This document shows, piece after piece, positions 35,534 through 44,908 of a DNA stretch of 64,000 nucleotides. The position numbers and the translations under genes are program-made. Position 1 is the stretch's first letter. Each line of letters begins with the position of its first letter. The notes under the pieces were generated by a model. The model made no database searches and had not been told where the DNA came from. It saw only the letters and a list, made by a program, of their open reading frames with translations. Source of the DNA: an uncultured Candidatus Melainabacteria bacterium (GTDB taxonomy: Bacteria; Cyanobacteriota; Vampirovibrionia; Gastranaerophilales; Gastranaerophilaceae); contig CAKUTX010000006.1 in the NCBI GenBank assembly GCA_934692485.1, positions 13,998-77,997 on the forward strand. Reading direction: 5' to 3'.

Positions 35534-35858
35534 CAAAGGCAATCGCTTTTGTTTTGTCATGTGACAAACTAACCTGAAATAAAACTTCTTTTTCAAGATT
35601 TTTTAATATACGAATTTGAGGGCAACTGTTTTCATTATGATACACTTCTATTTCATTATAAGAAACACCGACTATATTCAGTCCGGTTAATGCTTTTACA
35701 ACAGCTTCTTTTGCGCAAAATCTTGCAGCTAAATGACTTTCAGGCTTGGAGAATTTAAAACAATACTCCAGCTCAACAGGAGTAAATACCCTTTTCAAAA
35801 AGTCATCTGACTTTCCACAAAACCTATTAATATCTTCTATGTCAACACCTATAGCCAT
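35514..35858 (-). CDS. acpS: Holo-[acyl-carrier-protein] synthase
   Basis: Transfers phosphopantetheine from CoA to acyl carrier protein. 114 residues with GVDIEDINRF at the N-terminus, RVFTPVELEYC and the catalytic RFCAKEAVVKALTG. Length fits AcpS. Its promoter region is shared back-to-back with the tail-fibre cassette. Confidence 0.93.
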   Translation of the reverse strand: MAIGVDIEDINRFCGKSDDFLKRVFTPVELEYCFKFSKPESHLAARFCAKEAVVKALTGLNIVGVSYNEIEVYHNENSCPQIRILKNLEKEVLFQVSLSHDKTKAIAFVTAEVK

Positions 35859-35878
35859 GCCTGAATTTTAACACAAGA

Positions 35879-35908
35879 TTGACGAATTTGGCAAATATAT
35901 GGTATAAT
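35879..35908 (+). promoter_or_regulatory. Sigma70-type promoter of the tail-fibre cassette
   Basis: TTGACG, 18 nt, TATAAT; the first gene starts 50 nt further on after GAAGGGAAG. Confidence 0.75.
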
Positions 35909-35958
35909 GTACCATCAACGCAAAACATAATTCATTAAATTGGTCAGAAGGGAAGTAT

Positions 35959-36639
35959 ATGACTAATTCAATGATACCTTATACGTTTACTCCGGGAACT
36001 AAAGCAAAAGCCAACGAAGTCAACGCGAACTTTGTATCTCTCGCAAATTACATTGAACAAAATAAAAATTCCGCAACAAATGATGTCAAAGCTATAGAAA
36101 CAACATTACAAACTAAAGCAGACAAATCAGAACTTGTAAACGATTACGTTGTATCCGAAGCCGATACTGATTTAAACGATTACAAAACTCAGGGCCGATA
36201 TATTTTTTCAACACTTTACAAGCCTACAAATATTCCAAAAGCGGACGAAGGAATGCTTATTGTAGTCGGAGATGAAAATTCTATAATTAAACAAATCTGG
36301 ATTTGTAAAGGTGAAAACCCCGAAATTTTTACAAGAAATTCTGAAAATTCAACTTGGAGTGAGTGGGTATCGACTACAGGAATTTTATCAAGAACAAACC
36401 CAGGATATTTTAAACTTCCTAATGGTTTAATTTTTCAATGGGGATTTACAAGTTCTTCCGGAAACGTAACATATCCTATTGCATATTCTACATTTGCGTG
36501 CCCTGTTTGCACAAAAAACGGGATAGATACCAGTACAACAAGGAGTGATACAGGTTTGGCATCTTGGAGTTTAACTGGATTTTCTATGCGCACCTGTGGC
36601 TCTTTTTGGAGTTTGAATTGGTATTCACTGGGATATTAA
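35959..36639 (+). CDS. Phage tail-fibre-like protein
   Basis: 226 residues. The start YTFTPGTKAKANEVNANFVS resembles trimeric phage fibre N-termini. A middle region includes WICKGENPEIFTRNS, a fibre-repeat style. The C-terminus has GYFKLPNGLIFQWGF and ends NWYSLGY, typical of gp53-like tail-fibre tips (LPNGLIIQWG... aromatic-x-x-(I/L)GY). Followed by a fibre-assembly-type gene. No other structural phage gene is nearby. Confidence 0.82.
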   Translation: MTNSMIPYTFTPGTKAKANEVNANFVSLANYIEQNKNSATNDVKAIETTLQTKADKSELVNDYVVSEADTDLNDYKTQGRYIFSTLYKPTNIPKADEGMLIVVGDENSIIKQIWICKGENPEIFTRNSENSTWSEWVSTTGILSRTNPGYFKLPNGLIFQWGFTSSSGNVTYPIAYSTFACPVCTKNGIDTSTTRSDTGLASWSLTGFSMRTCGSFWSLNWYSLGY

Positions 36640-36663
36640 CAAAAAATATTAGGAGGAAATTAA

Positions 36664-37074
36664 ATGAAATATTTTGGCACAAAAAATAACAAAGATTATG
36701 GTTTTTATGAAACAAATTTTGAAAACGCAATTCCTATAACAGACGAGTACTGGATAGAATTATTAAACGAACAAACTCTAGGAAAAAGAATAATCCCATA
36801 TAACGAAAATGTAATAGCTGTAGACGAAAACAATTATGAATTCATAAACGGCACTTGGAAAAAATTGACAGAAAAAGAGGCTCAAGCGCAACAGTTAAAA
36901 ATTCAAAATGCAATTAAAGTAAAAGAACTTCAAGTCCAAATGGCAGAACTTGACATCAAACGAATAAGAGCACTGGCAGAACCTTCACTCAAAGACGAAG
37001 AAACAACTTGGCTTGAATTCTATACCAACAAAATTTCAGAATTACGAAAAGAATTAGACAAAATCAGTGATTAA
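36664..37074 (+). CDS. Tail-fibre assembly-like protein
   Basis: 136 residues. N-terminal half IPITDEYWIELLNEQTLGKR matches the layout of tail-fibre chaperones (short beta domain, 'I-x-x-x-x-W/H-x-x-LL-x-x-G-K'), and the C-terminal half is a long charged helix (AQAQQLKIQNAIKVKELQ). AGGAGG lies before ATG 36664. Directly follows the tail-fibre-like gene, as such chaperones usually do, and precedes a strong terminator. Confidence 0.72.
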   Translation: MKYFGTKNNKDYGFYETNFENAIPITDEYWIELLNEQTLGKRIIPYNENVIAVDENNYEFINGTWKKLTEKEAQAQQLKIQNAIKVKELQVQMAELDIKRIRALAEPSLKDEETTWLEFYTNKISELRKELDKISD

Positions 37075-37085
37075 TTGCAAAAACT

Positions 37086-37113
37086 AAAAACGGCTTTATT
37101 AAAGCCGTTTTTT
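37086..37113 (+). terminator. Intrinsic terminator of the tail-fibre cassette
   Basis: AAAAACGGCTTTA and TAAAGCCGTTTTTT form a perfect stem with a T-run. It stands between the cassette and a convergent unknown gene. Confidence 0.88.
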
Positions 37114-37117
37114 CTTA

Positions 37118-37660
37118 TTATTCAAAATATCTAATCATCATATCCTGAATAAAGTTTGCGACATCATTTGCGCCTTTTTTTACAGTGTTTTTATCAAAGA
37201 ACTGTAATAATTCATCTTTTTCAGCTGGCTTTTCTGATTCAAAACTCGGAATAACAACACCAGATATAAGGTTTGAACTAGCTTCGTTTTCTACATATGA
37301 CTCGTTCACAACCATTTCTTTTTTAGGCATATTTTCTATTCTTTTTGCCAGTTTTGCAACATATTCAAATAACGGCAAATTTTTATCATTTTCTTCTACT
37401 TTTTTACCATTTACCGATAAATATCTTTCAATACCTGCATCAGTACACTCGATATTCAAAATGTGCGGAGAACTATCGTTTAAAAAACCACCATTTTTAA
37501 TCTTTTTCAACACTGCCTTAAATGCTTCATAATCAGCACTTACTCTATCATCTTTCAAAACCATAGAAAGACTTTTAGATATGGCTTTATTTTTTTGCTC
37601 AAATTCAATTACACCAATATTTGAAATACCTGTAAAACTTATATTATTAATCTTATCCAT
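37118..37660 (-). CDS. Unknown protein with ISFTGI start motif
   Basis: 180 residues from ATG 37660 (MDKINNISFTGISNIGVIEF). The open frame continues 64 codons further upstream through the tyrS promoter and into tyrS, but that part is an overlap artefact. It contains a Lys/Glu-rich middle and an acidic C-terminus ending VANFIQDMMIRYFE. No signal or membrane segment. The INNISFTGI opening appears to be typical of cytoplasmic proteins of this lineage, from memory. Function unknown. Confidence 0.7.
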   Translation of the reverse strand: MDKINNISFTGISNIGVIEFEQKNKAISKSLSMVLKDDRVSADYEAFKAVLKKIKNGGFLNDSSPHILNIECTDAGIERYLSVNGKKVEENDKNLPLFEYVAKLAKRIENMPKKEMVVNESYVENEASSNLISGVVIPSFESEKPAEKDELLQFFDKNTVKKGANDVANFIQDMMIRYFE

Positions 37661-37739
37661 GCTCGTATTAAAACACGTAAAATTTTTTTTTGCGCATGTT
37701 ATAATAAATTTATTAAAAAATATTAAATGGAGATAAAAA

Positions 37740-38957
37740 ATGGATCTAAGAAACGAATTTATAGAACAAGCAAAACATCTTACTCGTAACGCAGAAGTTT
37801 TACCTGGAGGGATTGAAGAACTCGCAGCGAAATTGCAACACGCGCACGACACAAATACTCCGCTAAGAGTAAAACTTGGGATGGACCCGACAAGACCTGA
37901 CCTACATTTAGGACATACGGTTGTTATGAGAAAACTTAGAGAATTTCAAAACCTCGGGCATAAAATTGTCCTTATTGTTGGTGGTGCAACTGCAATGGTT
38001 GGCGACCCGTCAGGCAAATCAGAAACTCGTCCCGCACTTACAAAAGAACAGGTTGCAGAAAATGCAAAATCATATTTTGAACAAATGTCAAAAGTTCTTG
38101 ATGTTTCTAAAGCCGAAGTTACAAATAACGCAGATTGGCTTCATTCTATGAGTTTTATTGATTTGCTTAAACTTGCATCAAACGTAACTGTTGCCCAAAT
38201 GATGACAAGAGATGATTTCGCAAAAAGATATGCAGACGGCAGACCTATAGCTATTCACGAATTTTTCTATCCGCTAATGCAAGCATATGATTCAGTTGCA
38301 ATTAATTCTGACATAGAATTGGGCGGTACAGACCAACGATTTAATACACTTCTTGGTAGAGATATTCAAGCTGCATACGGCAAAAAATACCCACAACTTG
38401 TTATGTTATTACCTCTACTTGAAGGAACTGACGGTGTGGTAAAAATGTCTAAAACATACCCTGAACACTGTATTTCGCTAACTGATAGCGAAACAGACAT
38501 GTTTGGAAAACTTATGAGTATTCCTGATAACATGATTTCACGTTACTACAGCTTGCTAACCGATGTTACAAAAGACGAATTAGAAGCAATTGACAAACAA
38601 ATTGCGGAAGGCGCAGTAAACCCTCGCGATATTAAACTTAGACTCGCATATACAATCACCGCAGAGTATCACGGTGAAGCTGGTGCTAAACGCGGACAAG
38701 ATGCGTTTATCAATGTTGTATCAAACAAAGGTATTCCTGACGATATTCAAGAAGTAGCTGGAATGAACGGCAAAAACATTCTTGACGTTCTTGTTGAACT
38801 AAACTTTACTGCAAGCAAAGGAGAAGCCAAACGTCTTATTCAAGGTGGCGGAGTAAAAGTCGACGGAGAAAAAATTACCGACATGACTTATACATTTAAC
38901 TTTTCCGAAAGTGTAATATTACAAGCAGGAAAACGTAAATTCGCAAAATTGATTTAG
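37740..38957 (+). CDS. tyrS: Tyrosyl-tRNA synthetase
   Basis: Class I synthetase of 405 residues. Signature HLGH (about 56-59) in MDPTRPDLHLGH, GGTDQRFN in the tyrosine pocket, KMSKT (about 234) as the second signature and a C-terminal S4 RNA-binding domain (SKGEAKRLIQGGGVKVDGEK). Resembles the TyrZ-like bacterial group by length. AATGGAGAT lies before ATG 37740. Confidence 0.96.
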   Translation: MDLRNEFIEQAKHLTRNAEVLPGGIEELAAKLQHAHDTNTPLRVKLGMDPTRPDLHLGHTVVMRKLREFQNLGHKIVLIVGGATAMVGDPSGKSETRPALTKEQVAENAKSYFEQMSKVLDVSKAEVTNNADWLHSMSFIDLLKLASNVTVAQMMTRDDFAKRYADGRPIAIHEFFYPLMQAYDSVAINSDIELGGTDQRFNTLLGRDIQAAYGKKYPQLVMLLPLLEGTDGVVKMSKTYPEHCISLTDSETDMFGKLMSIPDNMISRYYSLLTDVTKDELEAIDKQIAEGAVNPRDIKLRLAYTITAEYHGEAGAKRGQDAFINVVSNKGIPDDIQEVAGMNGKNILDVLVELNFTASKGEAKRLIQGGGVKVDGEKITDMTYTFNFSESVILQAGKRKFAKLI

Positions 38958-39015
38958 AGGAAAAGACTAAAAAATCTTTCAACTTTTCACTTTTCATTTT
39001 TCACTCGGAGAAACT

Positions 39016-39666
39016 ATGTTCAAAATTATCAAACGCGGTATAACAAAAGTAAAAGAAGACATTCAAGTTATCTACGACAAAGACCCTGCCGCAGACAATC
39101 TTCTTGAGGTAATTTTGTGTTATCCGGGATTGCACGCGCTTGTTGCATATCGTTTTGCCCATCGACTTTACAAATGGCATATTCCATTGCTTCCTCGCGT
39201 AATATCATATATAACTAGAATTATCACAGGTATAGAAATTCATCCGGCTGCAAAAATCGGAAGAAGATTTTTTATAGATCATGGCGAAGGTGTTGTTATT
39301 GGCGCAACAACCGAAATAGGGGATGATGTTCTTATCTATCAACAAGTAACTCTCGGCGGAACAGGCAAAGAACATGGGAAACGGCACCCAACACTTGGAA
39401 ACGGTGTAATTGTTGGTGCCGGAGCAAAAGTTCTCGGAAACATTAGACTAGGCAATCACGTCAGAGTCGGAGCCGGCTCGGTTGTTATGGAAGATGTTCC
39501 TGATAATTCCACAGTCGTAGGTGTTCCGGGGCGCGTAGTTCACCAAAAAATTATAGACAAAAACGGAGTTCTTATGCACAACAGAATTCCAGATCCGATA
39601 AAATGCGAACTTAACAGACTTAAATATGAAGTGTTAGAATTAAAAAACAAACTGGAAAAGAGGTAA
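39016..39666 (+). CDS. cysE: Serine O-acetyltransferase
   Basis: Makes O-acetylserine for cysteine synthesis. 216 residues: helical N-terminal part ([18 protein letters not shown]), then left-handed hexapeptide repeats with the catalytic [20 protein letters not shown] and [18 protein letters not shown]. The C-terminal tail has a helical Lys/Glu segment. CTCGGAGAA lies before ATG 39016. cysS is also in the window but 9 kb away. Confidence 0.95.
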   Translation: MFKIIKRGITKVKEDIQVIYDKDPAADNLLEVILCYPGLHALVAYRFAHRLYKWHIPLLPRVISYITRIITGIEIHPAAKIGRRFFIDHGEGVVIGATTEIGDDVLIYQQVTLGGTGKEHGKRHPTLGNGVIVGAGAKVLGNIRLGNHVRVGAGSVVMEDVPDNSTVVGVPGRVVHQKIIDKNGVLMHNRIPDPIKCELNRLKYEVLELKNKLEKR

Positions 39667-39668
39667 TT

Positions 39669-39869
39669 ATGTATCACATTTATACACTAAAAAATCATTC
39701 TGAATTTACAAAAACACTTGTTGGCGAAACAAAAGATTATGATGCTGCACTAACAAAAGCAGAAAAAGCAATAGAAGGCAAAGAAGGTTACAATTTTGTT
39801 ATAGAAGAAACTGATGGCTCAATGAACAGCTACGGAGAACTTTTAACAACTGTAGTAGCTGAAGGCTAA
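39669..39869 (+). CDS. Small acidic protein, unknown
   Basis: 66 residues (MYHIYTLKNHSEFTKTL...). Mixed alpha/beta pattern, no Cys, no membrane segment. It starts 2 nt after cysE and has AAGAGG 6 nt upstream, so it is very likely translated on the cysE mRNA. I do not recognise it. Confidence 0.65.
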   Translation: MYHIYTLKNHSEFTKTLVGETKDYDAALTKAEKAIEGKEGYNFVIEETDGSMNSYGELLTTVVAEG

Positions 39870-39911
39870 AACGCACGACTTAAGAGATTTTTAAATATTG
39901 TCAACTTAACA

Positions 39912-39938
39912 TAAAAAAAAGTCCCCGTTTTGGGGACT
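39912..39938 (-). terminator. Terminator of the 40-kb coiled-coil gene
   Basis: On the reverse strand AGTCCCC-AAAA-CGGGGACT is followed by TTTTTTTT. The T-run shows it serves the reverse-strand gene ending at 40016. Confidence 0.8.
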
Positions 39939-40015
39939 AAATTTCACACAATAACCTACTAACATTTTTCTACATTTTTCTACCAAATATGAGGAATCAT
40001 TAATTAGAAATCTTT

Positions 40016-41431
40016 CTATGCAGCTTTTTTAGCTGCTGCTTTTTTCAAATATTTTTCTGGAGCATAGCCAGCTTTGTCAAGAGCGTCAGCTAATTCCAAG
40101 TAATTTTTACCCCAGTAATTTTTACATCTTATTCTGATACCAAATTTGCCATTTTCATATTTAACGTTTTCAGAAACTTCTGCTTCGTTATCTCCTAAGA
40201 TTTCACGCATATCACTAGCAAATTGGTTTCTTTGTTTATCAACTTTTTCTTGTTCTTTTCTTTTTGTTTCAGCTTTTTTGTCAGCTTCTGCTTCAGCTTT
40301 TTTTGCTTTTTCGCTTTCTGCTTTTGTTTTTTGTTCTGCTTCAGCTTTCTTTACTGTTTCATAAATTTTTTCCATTGCTTCTGCAACTTTCTTTTCGTCA
40401 GTGTTCCAAGCTGCACCGATTTCTGATTTAACTGTTGTAAATTCTTTAATCAATTCAGAATATATATCAAGTTCTTTTGCTTTTTCTTCAAAGATAGCAA
40501 GCATAGTTTCAACGTTTTTGTTTCCACCATTGTACCAGAATTCTTCTTCATATAGACGTTTTACAAGAGAACCTTCTTTAGCTTTATAGTTTTTATTCCA
40601 AATATCAAATACATCAATGATGTTATCTTTATTAATTTGTTCAATAGCTTGATTTACTTGTTCATTGTTTGTTCCAATACCATCAACTGCTTCAAAGATT
40701 AGACCAACAATACCAGCTGCTTCATCTTTGTTCTTTTTATCTTGTTTTTTTACTTCTTCATCAGATTTTGTGCTTCCAGCACCTTCTGTTTTGTCGTCAT
40801 CTTTATCATCAACTTTATCATCGCTGCCTTCACCGTTTTCGGCTTTTTCTTTAACTTCAGCAATAACTTCATCTGCAGCTTTTGATGCTTTTTCTGTCAA
40901 TTCTTGAATTTGACCCATAACAGCTTCTTTTTCTTCTCTTTTCAAATTACCAGATTTTGCTTTTTCAGTAACTTCTTCTTTTAGAGCTTTGATTTCATCA
41001 ATAACTTCTTGTAATTTTTGTTTTTGAGCCTCATCAAGTTTATCAGATTTTACAGCACCTTCAAGTTGAGATTGCAAACTTGACAAAGATTGACAAGCAT
41101 TTTCAAACTGCATATTAAGAACTAAATCTGCACCATATTGATAAGCAATCTGATTACCTTTTGCAATCAATGCAGGATCTGTAACTCCATTATTAGAAAA
41201 ATCAAAAACCCCAATTCCCATTGGATTCCATTGGCTCAAACCGTTAGGAGAATTGTTTTCTTCTTGAGTTGCCAAAGGATAAACTGGTTCAGGATAACCT
41301 GTAGGACGAATAAAATGTCTTACGTTTGCATTGTCTCCACCTAATCCGGTTACGCTACCGGCTCTATCACCTAGTGCCCAATATGCTTGTAGATTTGGAT
41401 ATGAATTGTAGAATGAATCTGCGAAAAGCAT
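40016..41431 (-). CDS. Long coiled-coil protein, unknown
   Basis: 471 residues. The first 130 residues are Asn/Gly/Pro-rich (NLQAYWALGDRAGSVTGLGG, GIGVFDFSNNGV); residues about 135-215 and 330-400 are Lys/Glu/Ala-rich coiled coil (KAEQKTKAESEKAKKAEAEA). A middle region (GIVGLIFEAVDGIGTNNEQV, NAWNTDEKKVAEAM type) recalls annexin-like helical repeats but is not convincing. No signal peptide. A GGGGATTAAAAAA run precedes ATG 41431. Low complexity makes several antisense frames look open; those are shadows. Confidence 0.75.
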   Translation of the reverse strand: MLFADSFYNSYPNLQAYWALGDRAGSVTGLGGDNANVRHFIRPTGYPEPVYPLATQEENNSPNGLSQWNPMGIGVFDFSNNGVTDPALIAKGNQIAYQYGADLVLNMQFENACQSLSSLQSQLEGAVKSDKLDEAQKQKLQEVIDEIKALKEEVTEKAKSGNLKREEKEAVMGQIQELTEKASKAADEVIAEVKEKAENGEGSDDKVDDKDDDKTEGAGSTKSDEEVKKQDKKNKDEAAGIVGLIFEAVDGIGTNNEQVNQAIEQINKDNIIDVFDIWNKNYKAKEGSLVKRLYEEEFWYNGGNKNVETMLAIFEEKAKELDIYSELIKEFTTVKSEIGAAWNTDEKKVAEAMEKIYETVKKAEAEQKTKAESEKAKKAEAEADKKAETKRKEQEKVDKQRNQFASDMREILGDNEAEVSENVKYENGKFGIRIRCKNYWGKNYLELADALDKAGYAPEKYLKKAAAKKAA

Positions 41432-41542
41432 TTTTTTAATCCCCTTTAATTTAATCCCCGTATTTATATAAAGGATTTTTATTCAAAAGAATTGCCAAAA
41501 CACGTATTAAAATTTCATATCTTTTTGCTAAATTCACGTATA

Positions 41543-42205
41543 TCAAGCGTTTTCACTGTTTACAATACTTAACATATCAATAATATCCTGTTTGGAAATT
41601 TCAGGATTAATCTCTTTTATTGAAACAATTGACGAAGTATCGACTTTTTCTTTAAAAATTCTTTCTAACAGTTCAACATTATAATCATATAAGATAGAAC
41701 CATGCTGGAGAATATAATCATTTTTTCTAAACTGAGCCGAACCGATTAATTTTCTTCCATGCCAGCACAAATCTGCGCCTGTAGACACAAGCATACAGTA
41801 ATCTTTGTGCCCTTGTGCTTTTCGAATTCCACCAAAATCAAGTTCAATATCCAACTTTTTAAAGGCATCAACGAGAATTGTTGAAATTTCTTTATATGAA
41901 TTAACAACATTTTCTCCGCATTTTAAGGAAGAAACAGGGCAAACATAACTATACGTAATCTCATCATCATGCAAAAGCGCTCTCCCACCTGTTAAACGGC
42001 GAACACAATCAATATTTAAGCTTTTCAATAATTCATTATCAACGAAATCACTTTTCTGATTTCGTCCCAAAGAAACACATGCCGGCGACCAACCATACAA
42101 CCTAAAGACAGGTTCCTGTGATTTATTTTTGATAGCATTATCCAGCAAATCACTGTCAATTTGCATATTTTGCATTCCGTCATTTATTTTGAATGGTATA
42201 AACAT
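41543..42205 (-). CDS. Lipoate-protein ligase A family protein
   Basis: 220 residues of the biotin/lipoate ligase fold. Motifs VRRLTGGRALLHDDEITYSY (the RRxTGGRAxxHxxE lipoate loop), the catalytic Lys in GRKLIGSAQFRKN and LQHGSIL. Would attach lipoate or octanoate to carrier proteins. Together with lipA and lpd in this window it indicates a lipoate-dependent complex. The LplA C-terminal accessory domain is absent, as in LipM/LipL-type enzymes, so octanoyltransferase activity is also possible. Confidence 0.85.
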   Translation of the reverse strand: MFIPFKINDGMQNMQIDSDLLDNAIKNKSQEPVFRLYGWSPACVSLGRNQKSDFVDNELLKSLNIDCVRRLTGGRALLHDDEITYSYVCPVSSLKCGENVVNSYKEISTILVDAFKKLDIELDFGGIRKAQGHKDYCMLVSTGADLCWHGRKLIGSAQFRKNDYILQHGSILYDYNVELLERIFKEKVDTSSIVSIKEINPEISKQDIIDMLSIVNSENA

Positions 42206-42287
42206 ATATTATTAAATCGCAAACTAAAAATAGTGAATAAATCAACATTCTTTGTATTTACTGCAAGAATTACTCACTACAAGCAAC

Positions 42288-43178
42288 TCACGACTCACTC
42301 TTTTTCTCCCTTTCTTTCAAATCCTTTTCAAACTGAGCAAACGTTTCGTTACCGACAAATTGTTCAAGAGCTGCACGTTTTGCAAAATAATCAGAACGAG
42401 CTTTCATCTGGTTATCCAAAGCAGTTCTATAATATGCATCCGTAATCAAAACAACCTCTTTCGACATATCTTGCGCCAACTCGTAGTTTTTCTTTCTCTC
42501 TGCAGTAATTTTTTCAATCATCTTTAATCTTTTACGCGCAGTCATATAACCATAGTACAAATCTACTGTTTTCTGTTGCAAATCTTCAATTTTTCGAACA
42601 AGAATAATCATATCTGCATCAGTTACTTTTGTATATTTATAATTCAATGCCTTAGTATCTTGCGACATAATTCCTAAAACGTTCCCTCCGATTAGAGAAC
42701 TTGTTGCAAGCAAAGGATTTCCCATGCCTGCACCGACAAGAGTAGACATACTCGCAATTGTCGTCAAAACTTTTTTTACTGATTTTTCATCGGGCTTATT
42801 TTCATCAGGGTTTGAAAGCTTGTACAAAGCAAAATTTATTGTATCACTTTGTGATGCTGCGCCTTGCCACAACACAGATAAATCTCCAACCATATCTTCT
42901 TGGTCAAGTTCTAAATCTGCAGCAATCTCTCGAGAAATCTGTTTTATACTCAAATCCGCATATGTCAAATCGTTTACGTCAAACTGTTCAGCATCACGTT
43001 TTACATATTCTTGCAAAACTTTATTCTCCGCCTTTGCTTCCATATATTCTTTTTCTGGTTCTTCTGAAAGTCCAGTCCTATAAGCTGGAGGTTTTGGCAT
43101 ATCAATATCTTCATAGGTTAGTGCAAATGTCGGAATTGCAATATTTAAAACTAAAGCAAGCAAAAACAATTTCCTCAT
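42288..43178 (-). CDS. Exported TolC-like coiled-coil protein, paralogue 2
   Basis: 296 residues with a signal peptide (MRKLFLLALVLNIAIPTFA). A conserved core DLSVLWQGAASQSDTINFAL is followed by a Gly-rich hydrophobic stretch (MSTLVGAGMGNPLLATSSLI) and long helices ending FAKRAALEQFVGNETFAQFE, the pattern of outer-membrane efflux (TolC) proteins. Starts in a 4-nt ATGA overlap with its paralogue's stop. A shortened or divergent relative of TolC-type proteins is possible; exact role unknown. Confidence 0.72.
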   Translation of the reverse strand: MRKLFLLALVLNIAIPTFALTYEDIDMPKPPAYRTGLSEEPEKEYMEAKAENKVLQEYVKRDAEQFDVNDLTYADLSIKQISREIAADLELDQEDMVGDLSVLWQGAASQSDTINFALYKLSNPDENKPDEKSVKKVLTTIASMSTLVGAGMGNPLLATSSLIGGNVLGIMSQDTKALNYKYTKVTDADMIILVRKIEDLQQKTVDLYYGYMTARKRLKMIEKITAERKKNYELAQDMSKEVVLITDAYYRTALDNQMKARSDYFAKRAALEQFVGNETFAQFEKDLKEREKKSES

Positions 43179-43987
43179 TTTGTCACCGCCTTTTCACCTA
43201 TAAGTGTTGAATTATAGTTAAATTGATATAGGTTCAAATTATCGACAATTTTCTTACCTGCAAGTCTTTGAAGTTCCAAATGATATTTTTTAGCATTTTC
43301 CATATAATAAAATTCTTCAACACGCATATTATCGTAAAGCGCCGAAGATATTGTAATTTCCATCAAATCTTCATCATCAAGAGCTTTAGCATAATTTTTG
43401 TTATACAAAAGTAAACGCTGACGAGTTTCTTTCAACTGAGAAAGCGAACTTTTGTAATTGTAATAAGCCGTAATAATTTTATCTTGCAAACTTTCAACAA
43501 GTCCGGCAAGCTCTATCAACTCTGTATCTGTCAGAGGAATTTCTGTTGGCATATTTTTTCTGTTAATCAAATTTTGGGCCAAACGACCAGTCGCAAAAGC
43601 CGCCGACTGAGTCATGTAATTTCCACCCATTAAAGATGGTGTTAATGATGCTCCGGCAACAACTGCAGACAAAGTTTTTGCCATTAATGATGAATGAATT
43701 CGCCTTTGACTCTCCGGTGTAGAAAGTTTTTTCAGAGCAAAACCTATAACCTGATTGTTTTCAACCGTACCTTTCCAAAGATTTTCAATATCCTCAACAT
43801 CTTTATCTTTTTGCATTTTCACAAGTTCTTGCAAAGCCTGTTCATCATTTACAACAAGCGATTGCTTTTTATTTACATCAGCCTTTGGTAACTCAATTTT
43901 TTGAGTCTCAATTCCGCCAAGCTGAACCTCGTCGGCAAGTGCAGGTATTCCCATCAACATTAAAAAAACAACCAATATCTTTTTCAT
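43175..43987 (-). CDS. Exported TolC-like coiled-coil protein, paralogue 1
   Basis: About 270 residues from ATG 43987 with a signal peptide (MKKILVVFLMLMGIPALA). Shares with the downstream gene IENLWKGTVENNQVIGFALK, the hydrophobic Gly-rich stretch (LSAVVAGASLTPSLMGGN), LVESLQDKIITAYYNYKSSL and YHLELQRLAGKKIV near the end. TATAAA lies 6 nt before the start and no ribosome site is seen. Divergent from the TPR gene. The pair is a tandem duplication. Confidence 0.72.
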   Translation of the reverse strand: MKKILVVFLMLMGIPALADEVQLGGIETQKIELPKADVNKKQSLVVNDEQALQELVKMQKDKDVEDIENLWKGTVENNQVIGFALKKLSTPESQRRIHSSLMAKTLSAVVAGASLTPSLMGGNYMTQSAAFATGRLAQNLINRKNMPTEIPLTDTELIELAGLVESLQDKIITAYYNYKSSLSQLKETRQRLLLYNKNYAKALDDEDLMEITISSALYDNMRVEEFYYMENAKKYHLELQRLAGKKIVDNLNLYQFNYNSTLIGEKAVTK

Positions 43988-44106
43988 AACAATTTTATAG
44001 CACAAGAAAAATAATAAATCCAATGGTCGATAAACTATACATCATATGGATGTTATCCACTTCGCAAAAAATCACTATCATAATAATGGAGAGAGAGGTT
44101 AAAAAA

Positions 44107-44826
44107 TTGAATTCCAGCACATGTCCTATTAACAACAATTTTTATGAAAAAGCAAATACACTACGCCTAGATAATATGTACAAAGAAGCCGTTTCTAACT
44201 ACCTTAACGCAATTTTGATAGACAGAAACAACGCAGAAAGTTATTTTGGTCTAGGACTCTGTTATAAACATCTGAAAGATTATGCTAAAGCTATAAAATA
44301 TTTAGACACAGCTTCTAAATTGCAAGAAGATAATTCTGAAATCTTTTATGAATTAGGGATTTGCCACCAATTGGAAGGCACTATATGTGGTGCTATAAAG
44401 AATTTTGTACGTGCAATTCAACTTAATCCTGACAATCCTGATGCAATTCTTCAACTCGGAATTTCTCACGAATTATGCGAAGAATATGACCTTGCTCTTA
44501 TGATTTACCAAAAATTAATCGAAAATTCCCCAGGGTTTATAAAAGCGTATGACCACAAATCATCCCTTTTGATGAAACTTGAACAGTACAAAGAAGCATC
44601 TTTTATCTTGCACAAGCTTTTAAAACTTAATCCTGATTACTACAAAGCATATGCAGGAATTGGTGTTTGTTTTGATAAACTCGGCAAAAAGGCTGAAGCT
44701 CAAAGATATTACCGAAAATTTTTATCCGAAAAACCGTTTTCTCACAAAGCCGAATTTATTAAAAATAGGATGGATAAAATTAGATTTGACAAACGTCAAA
44801 AAACTTTTCTTTCAATTTGCAAATAA
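44107..44826 (+). CDS. TPR-repeat protein
   Basis: About 239 residues with five or six 34-residue TPR units (SYFGLGLCYKHLKDYAKAIK, IFYELGICHQLEGTICGAIK, AILQLGISHELCEEYDLALM, AYAGIGVCFDKLGKKAEAQR). No signal peptide, so a cytoplasmic binding scaffold. TTG 44107 is preferred because GAGAGAGG stands 8 nt before it; ATG 44086 and ATG 44023 are in frame but lack a ribosome site and 44023 would overlap the divergent gene's leader. Confidence 0.8.
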   Translation: MNSSTCPINNNFYEKANTLRLDNMYKEAVSNYLNAILIDRNNAESYFGLGLCYKHLKDYAKAIKYLDTASKLQEDNSEIFYELGICHQLEGTICGAIKNFVRAIQLNPDNPDAILQLGISHELCEEYDLALMIYQKLIENSPGFIKAYDHKSSLLMKLEQYKEASFILHKLLKLNPDYYKAYAGIGVCFDKLGKKAEAQRYYRKFLSEKPFSHKAEFIKNRMDKIRFDKRQKTFLSICK

Positions 44827-44908
44827 TTTGTTCATTTTTTCTTGTAGATAAATATTTTTCATGATAGCATTAGGCTTGTAAAAATAAAAATGAAAAAGAG
44901 GTAAAAAT

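Noticed and set aside
40146..40907. Several forward frames opposite the coiled-coil gene
   Set aside because: Shadow frames of Lys/Glu/Ala-rich codons, Ser/Phe-rich and without start signals.
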